Below are positions 43,285 through 54,049 of a stretch of DNA of 64,000 bases, one piece after another (positions within the stretch are counted from its first letter, which is position 1; each line of letters starts with the position of its first letter). The notes below the pieces were generated by a model. The model did not search any database. It had not been told where the DNA came from and saw nothing but the letters and a program-made list of their open reading frames with translations. Location of the stretch: positions 42,032 to 106,031 of the forward strand of contig CAIQOV010000003.1 of NCBI GenBank assembly GCA_903873585.1, in the 5' to 3' direction. Source of the stretch: an uncultured Rhodobacterales bacterium. GTDB lineage: Bacteria; Pseudomonadota; Alphaproteobacteria; Rhodobacterales; Rhodobacteraceae. Made by a program: the position numbers and the translations under genes.

Positions 43285-44594
43285 AGATCATGCAATCTTT
43301 GCGCGGTCAGCTGGCTGTCGGGGTATCGGCCATTTTGGTGGTGCTGTGGCTGGGGGCTGTCTTGGGCAGCGCCTTTGTGGTGAAAAGCGAGATCGACGAA
43401 AGCTTTGATGCCGCCTTGCAAGAAACCGGCGAGCGGATTTTGCCCTTGGCGGTGGTGGAACTGATCGCCTCTGACGATTCCAACGGCGCGCAGCGCATTT
43501 TGCCCATCGCCCAGCATGACGAAAAGATCACCTACGACATCCGCGACGCCCAAGGGCAGGTTCTGATGTATTCGCACGATGCCGATTTGAAGGTGTTCGA
43601 CCCGATCAAGGGCGAAGGTTTTTTCACTACTGAAAACCACCGTGTTTACAGCCGCTCTGCGGTTTCGGGGCAATATACGATCCAAGTGGCCGAACCGCTT
43701 ACCCACCGCCAAAACGCCCTGCGCGAAACGGTGCTGGCGATGCTGGTGCCCTTGGGTGTGCTGTTGCCGCTGACCTTGTTTGGCGTGGCGCTATGGGTCA
43801 GCCGCGCGTTGCGGCCCCTTGCACATCTATCGGTCGCCCTGCGCGTGAAGGGGGCGGATGATCTAACGCCCCTGAAACTGTCGGGCCTGCGCAGCGAGTT
43901 GCAGCCGATCCAGAACGCCGCCAACCGCCTGATGGCCCGCCTAAGCCGCACATTGGAAGCCGAGCGCGCCTTTGCCTCTAACGCCGCCCATGAATTGCGC
44001 ACACCCATCGCCGCGACCTTGGCGCAAACCCAACGCTTGGTCGCCGAAAGCCCCGAAGGCCCCCTGCGCCAACGCGCCGTGACGGTCGAGGGTGAGCTAA
44101 AGCGCCTTGCCCGTCTGGCCGAAAAGCTGATGCAACTGGCCCGCGCCGAAGGGGGCGCGATGTTAGGCCAAGGCCCCGCCGATCTGGTGCCGATTTTGCA
44201 AATGGTGCTGGCAGACTTTGCCCGCAGCGCTGCGGGGCGCATTGTGGCTGATCTGCCCAAGGGGGCTGTGCCTTCGCGCCTTGACCCTGACGCTTTCGCC
44301 GTGCTGGCGCGCAACATGATCGAAAACGCGCTGGTGCATGGCACGGATCAAGCCGTCAAAGTGGCGTTGACGGCTGACGGCACATTCAGCGTGACCAACG
44401 ACTGCCCCGCGATTCCGCCAGAGGTTCTTTCCACCCTGACCATGCGCTTTGAACGCGCAGGTGCCCAAGGCAGCGGGTCGGGCCTTGGGCTGGCGATTGC
44501 CGCAGGCATAGCGCGCGGTTTGGGGCATGACTTGGTGCTGCGATCCCCCGTCGCTGATGGGCGCGGGTTTTCGGTGGCGTTGAGGCTGACCTGA
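43281..44594 (+). CDS. Membrane sensor histidine kinase
   Basis: 437 aa. N-terminal membrane helix (LAVGVSAILVVLWLGAVLGS), a periplasmic sensor of ~130 residues, a second helix (VLAMLVPLGVLLPLTLFGVA), HAMP-like linker, then the H box AAHELRTPIAATLAQ, N box NMIENALVHG and G box GSGSGLGLAIAAG. The periplasmic position of its sensor fits control of an extracytoplasmic redox system or metal stress. Converges with the aminobenzoate ligase gene. Confidence 0.94.
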   Translation: MKIMQSLRGQLAVGVSAILVVLWLGAVLGSAFVVKSEIDESFDAALQETGERILPLAVVELIASDDSNGAQRILPIAQHDEKITYDIRDAQGQVLMYSHDADLKVFDPIKGEGFFTTENHRVYSRSAVSGQYTIQVAEPLTHRQNALRETVLAMLVPLGVLLPLTLFGVALWVSRALRPLAHLSVALRVKGADDLTPLKLSGLRSELQPIQNAANRLMARLSRTLEAERAFASNAAHELRTPIAATLAQTQRLVAESPEGPLRQRAVTVEGELKRLARLAEKLMQLARAEGGAMLGQGPADLVPILQMVLADFARSAAGRIVADLPKGAVPSRLDPDAFAVLARNMIENALVHGTDQAVKVALTADGTFSVTNDCPAIPPEVLSTLTMRFERAGAQGSGSGLGLAIAAGIARGLGHDLVLRSPVADGRGFSVALRLT

Positions 44595-44599
44595 ACGGG

Positions 44600-46210
44600 T
44601 CAGCCTTTCAGCCGAAACCGCTGGATCTTGCCCGTCTGCGTCTTGGGCAAGCCCGCCACAAACACCACCCTGCGGGGGTATTTATAGGGGGCGATCACCG
44701 CCTTCACATGGTCTTGCAACAGCTTGACCATCAGCGCATCGCCCTGATGCCCCGCGCTTAGAACCACGTGCGCCTCCACAATATGCCCGCGCTCTTCATC
44801 CACCGCCCCCACCACCGCGCATTCCAGCACGGCGGGGTGCGACAGCAGGGCCGCTTCCACCTCTGGCCCCGCGATGTTGTAACCGGATGAGACGATCATA
44901 TCATCCGAGCGCGCCGCAAAGTGAAAGCGGCCCGCTTCGTCTTGCCAAAAGCTGTCGCCCGTCAGGTTCCAGCCGTCTTTGACATAGGCGCGTTGGCGGT
45001 CATCGGCCATATAACGGCACCCCGTAGGCCCGCGCACGGCCAAACGGCCCACAGTGCCGCGCGGCACCTCTGCCATGTCGTCACCCACGATCTTGGCCTG
45101 ATAGCCCGCCACAGGGCGACCCGTGCAACCGGGGCTGTGATCTTCAAAGCGGTTGGTGATGAAGATGTGCAACATCTCTGTCGCGCCAATACCGTCGAGC
45201 ATCGGCTTGCCCGTGCGTTCCATCCATTCGTCATAGACAGGTGCTGGCAAAGTTTCCCCCGCACTGACGGCGGCGCGCAGCGAGGATAAATCCGCCCCCT
45301 CCTCCATCGCCTTCAACATGGCGCGGTAAGCGGTGGGGGCGGTAAAGCACACCGTGGCGCGGTGTTCTTGGATGAGCGAGATCAGGTTCGCAGGGCTTGC
45401 CTGTTCCAACAAAGCCGCCGCCGCCCCAAAGCGCAGCGGAAAGATCGCAAGACCGCCAAGGCCGAAAGTAAAGGCCAAGGGCGGCGAGCCGACAAAGATG
45501 TCATCGGGTGTGACTTGCAACACCTCTTTGGCATAGCCATCGGCGATGATCAGCAGGTCGCGGTGAAAGTGCATCGTGGCCTTAGGCTCGCCCGTTGTGC
45601 CGCTGGTAAATCCCAACAGCGCCACATCGTCGCGCCCTGTCTTTACCGCCTCAAACCGCACGGGTTTTGACAAAGCGATGCGGTCTAGCTCGGCGTCATG
45701 ATTGGCCGTGCCGTCAAACCCCACCACCGTGCGCAAATGGGTGGAAGCCTTCGCACAAGTGACCAGTTCCTCCATCAACCGTGTGTCACACAGCGCGTGG
45801 CTGACCTGCGCCTTGTCCACAATCGCGGCCAACTCCCCTGCGCGCAGCATGGGCATGGTGTTGACCACCACCGCCCCCGCCTTGGTCGCCGCAAGCCAAC
45901 AGGCGACCATCGCCGGATTGTTGGCAGAGCGGATCAGCACACGGTTGCCGGGCTTCACGCCGTAGACATCAACCAAAGCATGGGCGATGCGGTTCGACCA
46001 ATCGGTCAGTTCCTTATAAGTGCGCTGCCGCCCGTTGCCGATCAGCGCGACACGGTCGCCAAAGCCGCGCTCTACCATGCGGTCGCACAGCTCCACCCCT
46101 GCATTCAGCCAATCAGGATAGTGAAAGACCGGCGCAATTTCGGGCCATTCCGCCGCAGCGGGCAGCCTGTCGCGGGTGAAGGTGTCGTGATGGCCCGTTG
46201 GTCCCAGCAT
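44600..46210 (-). CDS. abmG: Aryl-CoA ligase, probable 2-aminobenzoate-CoA ligase
   Basis: 536-aa ANL-superfamily acyl-CoA synthetase. P-loop LLGFTSGTTGEPKATMHFH, GIGATEMLHIF, then SGYNIAGPEVEAAL and the catalytic Lys near LPKTQTGKIQRFRL. The benzoate-CoA ligase-like layout and the operon with the two-domain 2-aminobenzoyl-CoA monooxygenase point to anthranilate as substrate (ATP + CoA + anthranilate to 2-aminobenzoyl-CoA). It is the last gene of a seven-gene operon, 12 bases after ridA-like. Benzoate or another aryl acid cannot be excluded. Confidence 0.8.
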   Translation of the reverse strand: MLGPTGHHDTFTRDRLPAAAEWPEIAPVFHYPDWLNAGVELCDRMVERGFGDRVALIGNGRQRTYKELTDWSNRIAHALVDVYGVKPGNRVLIRSANNPAMVACWLAATKAGAVVVNTMPMLRAGELAAIVDKAQVSHALCDTRLMEELVTCAKASTHLRTVVGFDGTANHDAELDRIALSKPVRFEAVKTGRDDVALLGFTSGTTGEPKATMHFHRDLLIIADGYAKEVLQVTPDDIFVGSPPLAFTFGLGGLAIFPLRFGAAAALLEQASPANLISLIQEHRATVCFTAPTAYRAMLKAMEEGADLSSLRAAVSAGETLPAPVYDEWMERTGKPMLDGIGATEMLHIFITNRFEDHSPGCTGRPVAGYQAKIVGDDMAEVPRGTVGRLAVRGPTGCRYMADDRQRAYVKDGWNLTGDSFWQDEAGRFHFAARSDDMIVSSGYNIAGPEVEAALLSHPAVLECAVVGAVDEERGHIVEAHVVLSAGHQGDALMVKLLQDHVKAVIAPYKYPRRVVFVAGLPKTQTGKIQRFRLKG

Positions 46211-46222
46211 CGGCGCGCCCCC

Positions 46223-46627
46223 CTACTCTGGCACCACAGCGGTGGCTTCAATCTCAACCTTGGCGCGGTCTTCGACCAAGGCCACCACCTGCACCAAGGC
46301 CATGGCCGGATAATGCCGCCCAATGGTTTCGCGGTACGCGCGGCCCAGTTCCTTTAGGCTGGCGAGATACTCGTGCTTGTCAGTGACATACCACGTCAGC
46401 CGCACCAAATGCTCTGGCCGCGCCCCTGCGCAGGCCAGCACTTCCACGATAGACCTTAGCACCTGCGCGGCTTGCCCTGCGAAATCATCGGTTTCAAACA
46501 CCTGATCAGCGTTCCACCCGATGATCCCGCCCGTCACCACCAACCGCCCCCGCGCCGCCATGCCGTTGGAATAACCCAAGGCGGGTTTCCAGTTCTTGGG
46601 GTGCAGAACTTCATGTTGTGTTGTCAT
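46223..46627 (-). CDS. RidA/YjgF-family enamine/imine hydrolase
   Basis: 134 aa, RidA fold: [83 protein letters not shown], with the usual final Glu. The catalytic Arg of strict RidA enzymes (near YVxRTxxF) is not clearly placed, so it belongs to another subfamily. In this operon it probably speeds hydrolysis of the enamine product of 2-aminobenzoyl-CoA reduction to a ketone and ammonia. Overlaps the acyl-CoA dehydrogenase gene by 4 bp. Confidence 0.85.
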   Translation of the reverse strand: MTTQHEVLHPKNWKPALGYSNGMAARGRLVVTGGIIGWNADQVFETDDFAGQAAQVLRSIVEVLACAGARPEHLVRLTWYVTDKHEYLASLKELGRAYRETIGRHYPAMALVQVVALVEDRAKVEIEATAVVPE

Positions 46628-47760
46628 AGTGCCTCCTTCGGCAGGATAGACCGCGCGATAACCACACGCTGCACATCACTTGCGCCTTCGTAAATCCGCA
46701 AAGCGCGAATTTCGCGGTAAAGCCGTTCGACAACCGAACCGTGCCGCACGCCGTCACCACCGTGCAGTTGCACGGCGGTGTCAATCACGCGCTGGGCGGC
46801 TTCGGTGGCGTAAAGCTTGGCCATAGCGGCCTCGCGGGTGATGCGCGCAGCGCCTTGGTCTTTGGTCCAAGCGGCGCGGTAGACAAGCAAGGCTGCGGCA
46901 TCCACTTCCAGCGCCATATCGGCCAGATGGCCCTGCACCATCTGCAACTCGGCCAAGGCGGCGCCCTGAATGCGGCGTGTGGCTACACGGGCCAAGGATT
47001 CGTCCAACGCGCGGCGCGCAAAGCCCAAAGCGGCCGCCCCCACGGTGGAACGAAACACATCCAACACCGCCATCGCCAGCTTGAACCCCGCCCCCGCCGT
47101 GCCGATCAAGGCGCTGTCGGGCAGTTCCACCCCATCTAGCCGCAACCGCGCCAAGGGATGGGGGGCTATCACCTCTAGCCGTTCGACCACGCTTAATCCC
47201 GCCACATCCGCAGGCATCAAAAACGCCGAAAGCCCCCGTGCACCGGGCGCTTCGCCCGTGCGCGCGAAGATGACGTAGATGTCAGCAATGCCACCGTTGG
47301 AAATCCACGTCTTCTCGCCCGTCAGCCGCCAGCCCCCCTGCACGCGCTCGGCAACGGTCGAGGTCGCCGCCACATCCGACCCCGACAAAGGCTCTGTCAA
47401 GGCAAAGGCCGCAATAGCGGTTCCCGCCCGCGTCTTATCCAACCATTCGCGCTGCTGGGGCGAGCCGAACAAGGAAACCGCCCCCATCCCCAAGCCCTGC
47501 ATGGCAAAGGCGAAATCTGCCAAGCCATCATGGCGCGCCAAAGTCTCTCGGATCAGGCACAGGCTACGCACATCCAAAACCCCGCCCGAATGCTGCAACC
47601 ACCCACCCGCACCCAAGGCTGCCACCAAGCCGCGACAGGCGGCGTCGACATCACTGTGATCGACGGGCAAATGGTCAAGACACCACGCTTCCAAAGCCGC
47701 AGCCAAATCTCTGTGGCGCTGCTCGAAAAAGGGCCAGTTCAGGAAACTTTTATCGCTCAT
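46624..47760 (-). CDS. Acyl-CoA dehydrogenase
   Basis: 378 aa flavoprotein. [18 protein letters not shown] binds FAD/acyl chain, [20 protein letters not shown] is the second signature, and the C-terminal [34 protein letters not shown] carries the family end motif (the Glu of RIYEG). Desaturates a CoA ester, probably a ring-derived alicyclic or open-chain intermediate. ATG 47760 (MSDKSFLNW) is chosen; the longer frame to 47952 runs through an intergenic hairpin. Confidence 0.9.
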   Translation of the reverse strand: MSDKSFLNWPFFEQRHRDLAAALEAWCLDHLPVDHSDVDAACRGLVAALGAGGWLQHSGGVLDVRSLCLIRETLARHDGLADFAFAMQGLGMGAVSLFGSPQQREWLDKTRAGTAIAAFALTEPLSGSDVAATSTVAERVQGGWRLTGEKTWISNGGIADIYVIFARTGEAPGARGLSAFLMPADVAGLSVVERLEVIAPHPLARLRLDGVELPDSALIGTAGAGFKLAMAVLDVFRSTVGAAALGFARRALDESLARVATRRIQGAALAELQMVQGHLADMALEVDAAALLVYRAAWTKDQGAARITREAAMAKLYATEAAQRVIDTAVQLHGGDGVRHGSVVERLYREIRALRIYEGASDVQRVVIARSILPKEAL

Positions 47761-47770
47761 CACTTTCCCA

Positions 47771-47815
47771 TTCATCTTGGCACAAATACTGTGGAGGTGC
47801 GGGGGCTGGCCCCGC
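47771..47815 (-). repeat. GC hairpin with conserved box, minus orientation
   Basis: Read on the minus strand, a GCGGGG/CCCCGC stem (47815-47799) is followed by the box AGTATTTGTGCCAAGATGAA (47790-47771), a variant of the box after gltB. It lies inside the operon between the hydratase stop and the acyl-CoA dehydrogenase start, so it may attenuate or process the transcript. Confidence 0.65.
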
Positions 47816-47833
47816 TTTGAAACCCCGCAGGCG

Positions 47834-48643
47834 TTAGTTTCCTTCAAACACCGGTCGGTCCTTGGCAACAAAGGCGCGGTAGGCGCGTTCAAAGTCTTGG
47901 GTCTGCATACAGATCGCCTGTGCTTGCGCTTCCGCCTCGATCGCTTGGTCAAGGCCCATGTTCCATTCGTGGTTCAGTTGGGTTTTGGTGATGCTATGGG
48001 CAAAAGTCGGCCCCTGTGCCAACCGTTCAGCCAAAGTGCGGGCTTGCGCTTCCAACTCTGCGGCGGGGTGCAAAGCGTTCCAAAAGCCCCAACGTTCGCC
48101 CTCAGCCGCACTCATCGTGCGGCCGGTGTAAAGCAGGTCTGCAGCACGACCCTGACCGATCAGGCGCGGCAAAATCGCACAAGCGCCCATGTCGCAGCCA
48201 GCAAGGCCCACGCGGGTGAACAAAAAGGCGCATTTGGCTTCGGGCGTTGCCAGCCGCAAATCGGCGGCCATGGCGATGATCGCCCCCGCCCCCACCGCCA
48301 CGCCGTCCACCGCTGCAATGATGGGTTTGCCGCAATGGATCATCGCTTTGACCAGATCGCCCGTCATACGGGTAAAGGCCAACAAGTCCTTCATCGGCAA
48401 GCCGATCAAAGGCCCGATGATGTCGTGCACATCGCCGCCAGAGCAAAAATTGCCGCCATTCGAAGCAAAGATCACCACATCCACATCGTCGGCATAGACC
48501 AGATCGCGAAACAGATCGCGCAACTCGGCATAGCTGTCGAAGGTCAGGGGGTTCTTCCGCTCTGGCCGGTTCAGGCGCAGGGTGGCGATGCGGTTGGAAA
48601 CTTCCCACAGAAAGTGCTGCGGTTTGCGTTGGCTTAGGTTCAT
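47834..48643 (-). CDS. Enoyl-CoA hydratase/isomerase family protein
   Basis: 269-aa crotonase. [19 protein letters not shown] and [20 protein letters not shown] form the oxyanion hole; [20 protein letters not shown] covers the catalytic loop. Its N-terminus overlaps the MarR stop by 4 bp. In this pathway candidates are hydration of a cyclic enoyl-CoA or hydrolytic ring opening; sequence alone does not decide. Confidence 0.88.
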   Translation of the reverse strand: MNLSQRKPQHFLWEVSNRIATLRLNRPERKNPLTFDSYAELRDLFRDLVYADDVDVVIFASNGGNFCSGGDVHDIIGPLIGLPMKDLLAFTRMTGDLVKAMIHCGKPIIAAVDGVAVGAGAIIAMAADLRLATPEAKCAFLFTRVGLAGCDMGACAILPRLIGQGRAADLLYTGRTMSAAEGERWGFWNALHPAAELEAQARTLAERLAQGPTFAHSITKTQLNHEWNMGLDQAIEAEAQAQAICMQTQDFERAYRAFVAKDRPVFEGN

Positions 48644-49074
48644 CGCGGCCCCATCTTTTTAAGAATATCGGTCAACACATCCAGATCAGCTTCCGACAGG
48701 TTGGCGAACAGTCGGCCCACCTCGGCCTCGTGCTGGGTCGCCAAAACTTCGAACTGGCGCAGCCCTTCGGGGGTAAGCGCCACAAAGACCGTGCGCCGAT
48801 CAGTTTCTGACGGAGTGCGCCGCACCAGACCGTCGTTTTCCAAACGGTCCACCACCGTCGTGGCATTGCCGTTTGACACCAACAGCATCCGCGACAGTTC
48901 TGACATGGTGACGCCTTCGCGCCGCCGATACAGCGCTGCCAACACATCAAAGCGCGGCAGGGTCGTGTCATGCTGCACGCGCAAAAACTCGCGCAAATGC
49001 GATTCCGCGGCACGGGTCACGCCCAAAAGGCGGATCCACATTTTCAAGCGGCGTTTCGACAGCGGGTCGCTCAC
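48640..49074 (-). CDS. MarR-family regulator of the aminobenzoyl-CoA operon
   Basis: 144 aa. Winged helix: [20 protein letters not shown] as recognition region and [20 protein letters not shown] as the wing with the D-R-R residues. MarR repressors of aromatic CoA pathways often respond to the CoA thioester. Overlaps both neighbours by 4 bp. A TTCAAG/CTTGAA inverted repeat upstream of the operon is a candidate site. Confidence 0.9.
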   Translation of the reverse strand: MSDPLSKRRLKMWIRLLGVTRAAESHLREFLRVQHDTTLPRFDVLAALYRRREGVTMSELSRMLLVSNGNATTVVDRLENDGLVRRTPSETDRRTVFVALTPEGLRQFEVLATQHEAEVGRLFANLSEADLDVLTDILKKMGPR

Positions 49075-49805
49075 ACCTCACCCCCTGCAATCACGATGCT
49101 TTGGCCGTTCACCCCGTGCGAGGCTTCACCGCACAAATACAGCGCCGCTGCGGTAACTTCTGACGGGGCAAACAACCGCCCCTGCGGGTTCAACCCTTCC
49201 AGCGCGGCTTTGGCCTGCGCTGGCGAGCGGCCTGTTTTTTCGCTGATGATGCGGATCGACTGATCTGTCATTTCGGTATCCAGAAAGCCCGGACAAATCG
49301 CGTTCACCGTCACCGGCCCCTTGGCCACTTCCAGCGCCAAGGATCGCACCAGCCCCATCACCCCATGCTTGGCCGCCGCATAGGGGGCGACCTTGGCATA
49401 GCCCTTGACGCCCGCCGTAGAGCACACCGCCACCAAGCGCCCCCAGCCCGTCATCTGCCGCAAGCCTTCGCGAAAGGTCAGGAAAACACCCGTCAGGTTG
49501 ACCGACAGCATGGCGTTCCACTGATCAAGGCTGGTTTTGTGAAACGGCGCGGAATCGGCTTGGCCTGCGTTGGCAATCACAATGTCCAACGCCCCCGCGC
49601 GCGCGAAAAGGCGCTGCACTGAGCCCTCATCCGTCACATCACATTCCAAAGCGCGGATCGCAGAATGCTGCGCAGCAATCTTGGCCAAGGCATCGACCCG
49701 ACGCCCGCAAATCACCACCTGCGCCCCTGCTTTGGCAAAGCCCAGCGCAAGGTCGGCCCCCGCACCTGACCCGCCGCCCGTCACCAGAACACGTTTGCCG
49801 ATCAT
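49071..49805 (-). CDS. SDR-family dehydrogenase (3-hydroxyacyl-CoA type)
   Basis: 244 aa. Cofactor loop [40 protein letters not shown] with the catalytic Ser, and [12 protein letters not shown] (YxxxK). The end [13 protein letters not shown] is typical. Likely oxidises a hydroxyl on the ring or chain of a CoA ester, as BadH does. The ATG at 49805 overlaps the monooxygenase stop (ATGA); the longer frame to 49955 is antisense overlap only. Confidence 0.88.
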   Translation of the reverse strand: MIGKRVLVTGGGSGAGADLALGFAKAGAQVVICGRRVDALAKIAAQHSAIRALECDVTDEGSVQRLFARAGALDIVIANAGQADSAPFHKTSLDQWNAMLSVNLTGVFLTFREGLRQMTGWGRLVAVCSTAGVKGYAKVAPYAAAKHGVMGLVRSLALEVAKGPVTVNAICPGFLDTEMTDQSIRIISEKTGRSPAQAKAALEGLNPQGRLFAPSEVTAAALYLCGEASHGVNGQSIVIAGGEV

Positions 49806-52084
49806 ACCCGCGCCACCTCGACCGCTTTGGTCAACAAGCGCACAGCTTGATCGCGCCCTGCTAGGTAAGGCAAGGGCCAAGGCGTAGGATCGCCCGCTTT
49901 GATCGCCTGATGCAATGTCCAGTAGGGGTCGGCCAGATGGGGCCGCGCAAGGCAAACCAGATCGGCGCGGCCTGCCAGCAAGATTTGGTTGACCTGTTCG
50001 GCTTCGGTGATGTTGCCCACGGCCATGGTGGCCAAGCCCGCCTCGTTCCTGATCCGGTCGCTGAAGGGGGTTTGGAACATACGGCCATAGATCGGCTTGG
50101 CGTCAGGGCTGGTTTGGCCTGCCGACACGTCGATGATATCGGCGCCAGCAGCGGCAAACATCGCGGCAATCTCAACCGCTTCTGCGCCTGTCACACCCGC
50201 CTCGCCCACCCAATCGCTGGCCGAAATACGCACGGCCATAGGCTTTTGCCCCGGCCATTCCGCGCGCATCGCGGCAAACACCTCTAGCGGGTAGCGCATA
50301 CGATTTTCAAGCGACCCACCATATTCATCGGTGCGGTGGTTCGACGTGGGGCTGATGAAGGACGAGATCAGATACCCATGCGCCGCGTGCAGTTCGATCA
50401 TGTCAAAGCCGCAGATCTTGGCCATTTCGGTGGCTTTGACGAACTGCAACAGCACCTTGTCCATATCGGCGCGGTCCATTTCCTTGGGCACAGCGTTTTG
50501 CGCTGTCCACGGAATGGCAGAGGCGCTCATTACAGGCCAGTTGCCATGCGGCAGCGGCGCGTCGCCGTCTTGCCAGCCTACTTGGGTAGACCCTTTGCGC
50601 CCCGAATGGCCGATCTGGCAGCAGATTTTGGCCTGCGTTTCGGTGTGGATGAAATCGACAATCCGCTTCCACCCCGCCTCATGCTTGGGGGTATACAGGC
50701 CGGGGCATCCGGGCGTGATGCGGCCATGGGCGGAAACACAGGTCATCTCGGTATAGATCAACCCCGCGCCACCTTTGGCGCGTTCGGCGTAATGGATGAA
50801 ATGCCAATCGCCCGGCACGCCATCCACCGCCTTATACTGCGCCATGGGTGACACCACGATGCGGTTGGCCAGCGCCATATCACGCAAGCGGAAAGGGGCA
50901 AACATCGGCAAACGCCCAGCCTCGCCCCCCGCCTGTTCTTGGAACCAATCCTCGGCTTGACGCAGCCATTTCGGATCACGCGCGCGCAGATTTTCATGGC
51001 TGATGCGCTGGCTGCGCGTCAGCAGGGAATAGGCGAATTGCAACGGCGGCAGATCAAGATACCGCTCCACCTCTTCAAACCATTCAAGCGAGTTGCGGGC
51101 GGCCGATTGCAGCCGCAGCACTTCCACCCGCCGCTCGTCCTGATACCGTTCAAACGCGCCTTGCAGCGTGGGTTCAGAATGCAAATATTCGGCCAAGGCA
51201 ATCGCACTATCAAACGCCAGCCGCGACCCCGAGCCGATGGAAAAATGCCCCGTCGCCGCTGCATCGCCCATCAGCACGATGTTTTCATGATACCAGCGCG
51301 CACAAATCACGCGCGGGAATTGCATCCACACCGCCGACCCGCGCAGGTGCGCTGCGTTCGACATCAGCGCATGGCCGCCCAGATGCTTGGCAAAGATGCG
51401 CTCACAAGTGGCGATGGTTTCCTCTTTCGACATATCGGCAAAGCCCAGCCTGTCCCATGTGTCGGGCAGACATTCGACGATGAAGGTCGCGGTGTCTTTG
51501 TCGAACTGGTAAACATGGGCCCAAACCCAGCCATGTTCGGTTTTCTCGAAGATAAAGGTAAAGGCGTCGTCAAACTTGGCATGGGTGCCCAGCCAGACGA
51601 ATTTGCATTTGCGCGTGTCGATATCGGGCTGGAAAACTTCCGCATAATCGCGCCGCACGATTGAATTGATGCCATCGGTCGCCACGACCAGATCGTATTC
51701 TTTGCGGTATTCTTCTGCCGATTTGAACTCTGTCTCGAACTGCAAATCCACGCCCAATTCCCGCGCGCGCGCTTGCAGCAAGATCAACATCGCCTTGCGC
51801 CCGATGCCCGCAAAGCCGTGCCCGCCTGAAACGGTGCGCGTGCCGTTGTGCACCACGGCGATATCGTCCCAATAGGCAAAATTGGCACGGATCGCGGCGG
51901 TGGAAACGGGGTCGTTCTTTTCCATCCGGCTGAGTGCGTCATCCGACAGCACCACGCCCCAACCAAACGTATCATTGGCGCGGTTGCGTTCCAGCACCGT
52001 GACCTGATGCGCCGGATCGCGCAGTTTCATCGAGATGGCAAAATACAGACCCGCAGGGCCACCGCCCAAGCATAGAACCTTCAT
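49802..52084 (-). CDS. 2-Aminobenzoyl-CoA monooxygenase/reductase (two-domain flavoprotein)
   Basis: About 760 aa. Residues 1 to ~390 are an FAD monooxygenase of the salicylyl-CoA hydroxylase type: [42 protein letters not shown] and [20 protein letters not shown]. Residues ~395-760 are an Old-Yellow-Enzyme FMN domain: [49 protein letters not shown]. This fusion is characteristic of Azoarcus evansii 2-aminobenzoyl-CoA monooxygenase/reductase, which hydroxylates and dearomatises 2-aminobenzoyl-CoA with O2 and NADH. The stand-alone hydroxylase lacks the OYE half. ATG 52084 has GGGGAA upstream. First gene of the operon. Confidence 0.9.
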   Translation of the reverse strand: MKVLCLGGGPAGLYFAISMKLRDPAHQVTVLERNRANDTFGWGVVLSDDALSRMEKNDPVSTAAIRANFAYWDDIAVVHNGTRTVSGGHGFAGIGRKAMLILLQARARELGVDLQFETEFKSAEEYRKEYDLVVATDGINSIVRRDYAEVFQPDIDTRKCKFVWLGTHAKFDDAFTFIFEKTEHGWVWAHVYQFDKDTATFIVECLPDTWDRLGFADMSKEETIATCERIFAKHLGGHALMSNAAHLRGSAVWMQFPRVICARWYHENIVLMGDAAATGHFSIGSGSRLAFDSAIALAEYLHSEPTLQGAFERYQDERRVEVLRLQSAARNSLEWFEEVERYLDLPPLQFAYSLLTRSQRISHENLRARDPKWLRQAEDWFQEQAGGEAGRLPMFAPFRLRDMALANRIVVSPMAQYKAVDGVPGDWHFIHYAERAKGGAGLIYTEMTCVSAHGRITPGCPGLYTPKHEAGWKRIVDFIHTETQAKICCQIGHSGRKGSTQVGWQDGDAPLPHGNWPVMSASAIPWTAQNAVPKEMDRADMDKVLLQFVKATEMAKICGFDMIELHAAHGYLISSFISPTSNHRTDEYGGSLENRMRYPLEVFAAMRAEWPGQKPMAVRISASDWVGEAGVTGAEAVEIAAMFAAAGADIIDVSAGQTSPDAKPIYGRMFQTPFSDRIRNEAGLATMAVGNITEAEQVNQILLAGRADLVCLARPHLADPYWTLHQAIKAGDPTPWPLPYLAGRDQAVRLLTKAVEVARV

Positions 52085-52136
52085 GGCCATTCCCCTTTTG
52101 TCGTGTTGGCTTAAAGATGCACCAGTCCCAAACAAT

Positions 52137-52163
52137 TTCAAGTTTAAAATTTTCCGGCTTGAA
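52137..52163. promoter_or_regulatory. Inverted repeat in divergent promoter region (candidate MarR site)
   Basis: TTCAAG (52137-52142) and CTTGAA (52158-52163) are perfect inverted half-sites 21 bp apart centre to centre, in an AT-rich stretch (AAGTTTAAAATTTT) between the monooxygenase and a divergent hydratase gene. Position and symmetry suggest an operator shared by both operons. Confidence 0.45.
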
Positions 52164-52186
52164 GTTTTCCGCCGTCCGGCGATGAT

Positions 52187-52942
52187 ATGGGCATGGATCT
52201 GATCATCGAAACCTTCACAGGCTACACCCGCCTAACCCTGAATAGGCAGGCGGCGCGCAATGCGCTGAACACGGCCTTGCTGGGGCAGTTGGCTAGCGTT
52301 CTGACCCAGCTTGCCACCGACCCCACCTGCCGCGCCGTGGTGCTGACGGGCGCGCATGGCAACTTTGCCGCAGGGGCCGACATTGCCGAGATTGCGACGA
52401 AAACCAGTGCCGAAGGGGCGGTTGACCCGCGTAAAGCCCATTGGGCCACCATCCGCGCCTTTCCCAAACCGCTGATCGCCGCTGTCGAAGGCTTTGCCTT
52501 GGGCGGCGGGTTTGAACTGGCGCTGATGGCCGATATGATCGTGCTGGGCCCCACCGCCAAGCTTGGCCTGCCCGAAACCAACCTTGGCCTGATCCCCGGC
52601 GCTGGCGGCGGGCAGCGGCTTTTGGCGCTGGTGGGCCGCGCCCGAGCCACACGGATGATCTTGATGGGCGAGGTGATTGACGCCGAAACCGCCCTGTCAT
52701 GGGGCATCGCCGCCTATGCCTCTGACACGCCCTTGGTGGAAGCCGAAGCGCTCGCATCGCGCCTCGCCCAACGCGCGCCCCTTGCCCTGATGGCGGCAAA
52801 ACAAGCGCTGATCGCCAGCGAAGCATCGCTTGCCCTGCAAACCGAGCGCGCAGGGTTTGAAGCCCTGCTGGACAGCCAAGATAAATCCGAAGGCATCCGC
52901 GCCTTTCAAGAAAAGCGCAAACCACAGTTCAAGGGGCAATGA
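52187..52942 (+). CDS. Enoyl-CoA hydratase (PaaF-like)
   Basis: 251 aa. [19 protein letters not shown] and [20 protein letters not shown] form the oxyanion hole, and [20 protein letters not shown] supplies the catalytic Glu pair. Typical beta-oxidation hydratase. Divergent from the aminobenzoyl-CoA operon across a 100-bp region and overlapping the 3-hydroxyacyl-CoA dehydrogenase gene by 4 bp, so it belongs to the lower part of the pathway after ring opening. An in-frame ATG at 52193 is an alternative start. Confidence 0.92.
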   Translation: MGMDLIIETFTGYTRLTLNRQAARNALNTALLGQLASVLTQLATDPTCRAVVLTGAHGNFAAGADIAEIATKTSAEGAVDPRKAHWATIRAFPKPLIAAVEGFALGGGFELALMADMIVLGPTAKLGLPETNLGLIPGAGGGQRLLALVGRARATRMILMGEVIDAETALSWGIAAYASDTPLVEAEALASRLAQRAPLALMAAKQALIASEASLALQTERAGFEALLDSQDKSEGIRAFQEKRKPQFKGQ

Positions 52943-54039
52943 TGATCATCGGGGTCGTAGGCTTGGGCACCATGGGCCTTGGCATCGCGCAAGTCTTTGC
53001 AGCCGCAGGTTACAAGGTGCTGGCCACCGATGCGGTCGAGGCCGCCCGCGCCACAGCCCCCACGCGCCTGCGCGCGGCCCTTGACCCGCGCGTGGCCAAA
53101 GGCGCGCTAAGTCAAGACGCGCTTGAAGCGACGCTGTCCAACCTGCACATCGTCCCCACTCCGCAAGACCTATCCCCCGCCGCCCTGATCATCGAAGCCA
53201 TCTTAGAAACCCTGCCCGCCAAGCAAGCGCTTTTCACCAGCCTTGAAGCCTGCATTGCGCCTCAAACCATCCTCGCCACCAACACCTCGTCCTTGTCGGT
53301 CGCGGCCATAGCGCAGGGCCTGAAACACCCTGAACGCGTGCTAGGCCTGCACTTTTTCAACCCCGCGCCTGCGATGAAATTGGTCGAACTGGTCGCCCAT
53401 GCAGGCACCAACGCCGCAGCCCTTACCCTTGCCGGCACGCTCACCCAAACCGCTGGCAAAACCGTGATACCCTGCCCCGACCGCCCCGGCTTCATCGTCA
53501 ACCGCTGCGCGCGCCCGTTTTATGGTGAGGCGCTCGCCCTGTTGGAAGAAGGCCGCACCCCCAGCGACATCGACTCATCCATGCTCGCCGCAGGCTACAA
53601 AATCGGCCCCCTGTCGCTGATTGACCTGATCGGGGCCGACATCAACCTCGCCGCCACCCAAGGGCTGCAAACCGCCCTGAACCATCCACGCTACCATGTG
53701 TTCGACGCGCTCAAAGCCCAAGTCGCCGCAGGCCACCTTGGGCGCAAATCTGGCCAAGGCTTCCTCTTACCCGCCCAACCCGGCCCCCCGCCCCCCGACG
53801 CCGCAGTCATAGCCCTGCGCATCGAAGCCACCCTCGCGAACGAGGCCGCGTGGCTTCTGGCCGAAGGCGGCGTATCCGCCGAAGGTATCGACCAAGCGCT
53901 GAAACTGGGCCTGAACCTGCCGCGCGGCCCCTTTGAAATCACAGCCCAACACACAGCAGATAAAATCACCGCCACCTTGGCAGAGCTAGGCTCCAAAGCC
54001 CCCGCGCATCTAAAATCGCGCTACCTTCAACCCGCCTAA
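52939..54039 (+). CDS. 3-Hydroxyacyl-CoA dehydrogenase (PaaH-like)
   Basis: 366 aa. NAD-binding GVVGLGTMGLGIAQVFAAAG, catalytic region LATNTSSLSVAAIAQG and GLHFFNPAPAMKLVELV with the active His, and PDRPGFIVNRCARPFYGEAL linking the C-terminal dimerisation domains. Longer than the 285-aa minimal form because it has a second C-terminal domain. Oxidises the 3-hydroxy ester made by the hydratase; a thiolase is not in the window. Ends at a bidirectional hairpin. Confidence 0.93.
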   Translation: MMIIGVVGLGTMGLGIAQVFAAAGYKVLATDAVEAARATAPTRLRAALDPRVAKGALSQDALEATLSNLHIVPTPQDLSPAALIIEAILETLPAKQALFTSLEACIAPQTILATNTSSLSVAAIAQGLKHPERVLGLHFFNPAPAMKLVELVAHAGTNAAALTLAGTLTQTAGKTVIPCPDRPGFIVNRCARPFYGEALALLEEGRTPSDIDSSMLAAGYKIGPLSLIDLIGADINLAATQGLQTALNHPRYHVFDALKAQVAAGHLGRKSGQGFLLPAQPGPPPPDAAVIALRIEATLANEAAWLLAEGGVSAEGIDQALKLGLNLPRGPFEITAQHTADKITATLAELGSKAPAHLKSRYLQPA

Positions 54040-54049
54040 ACCATTTCCC

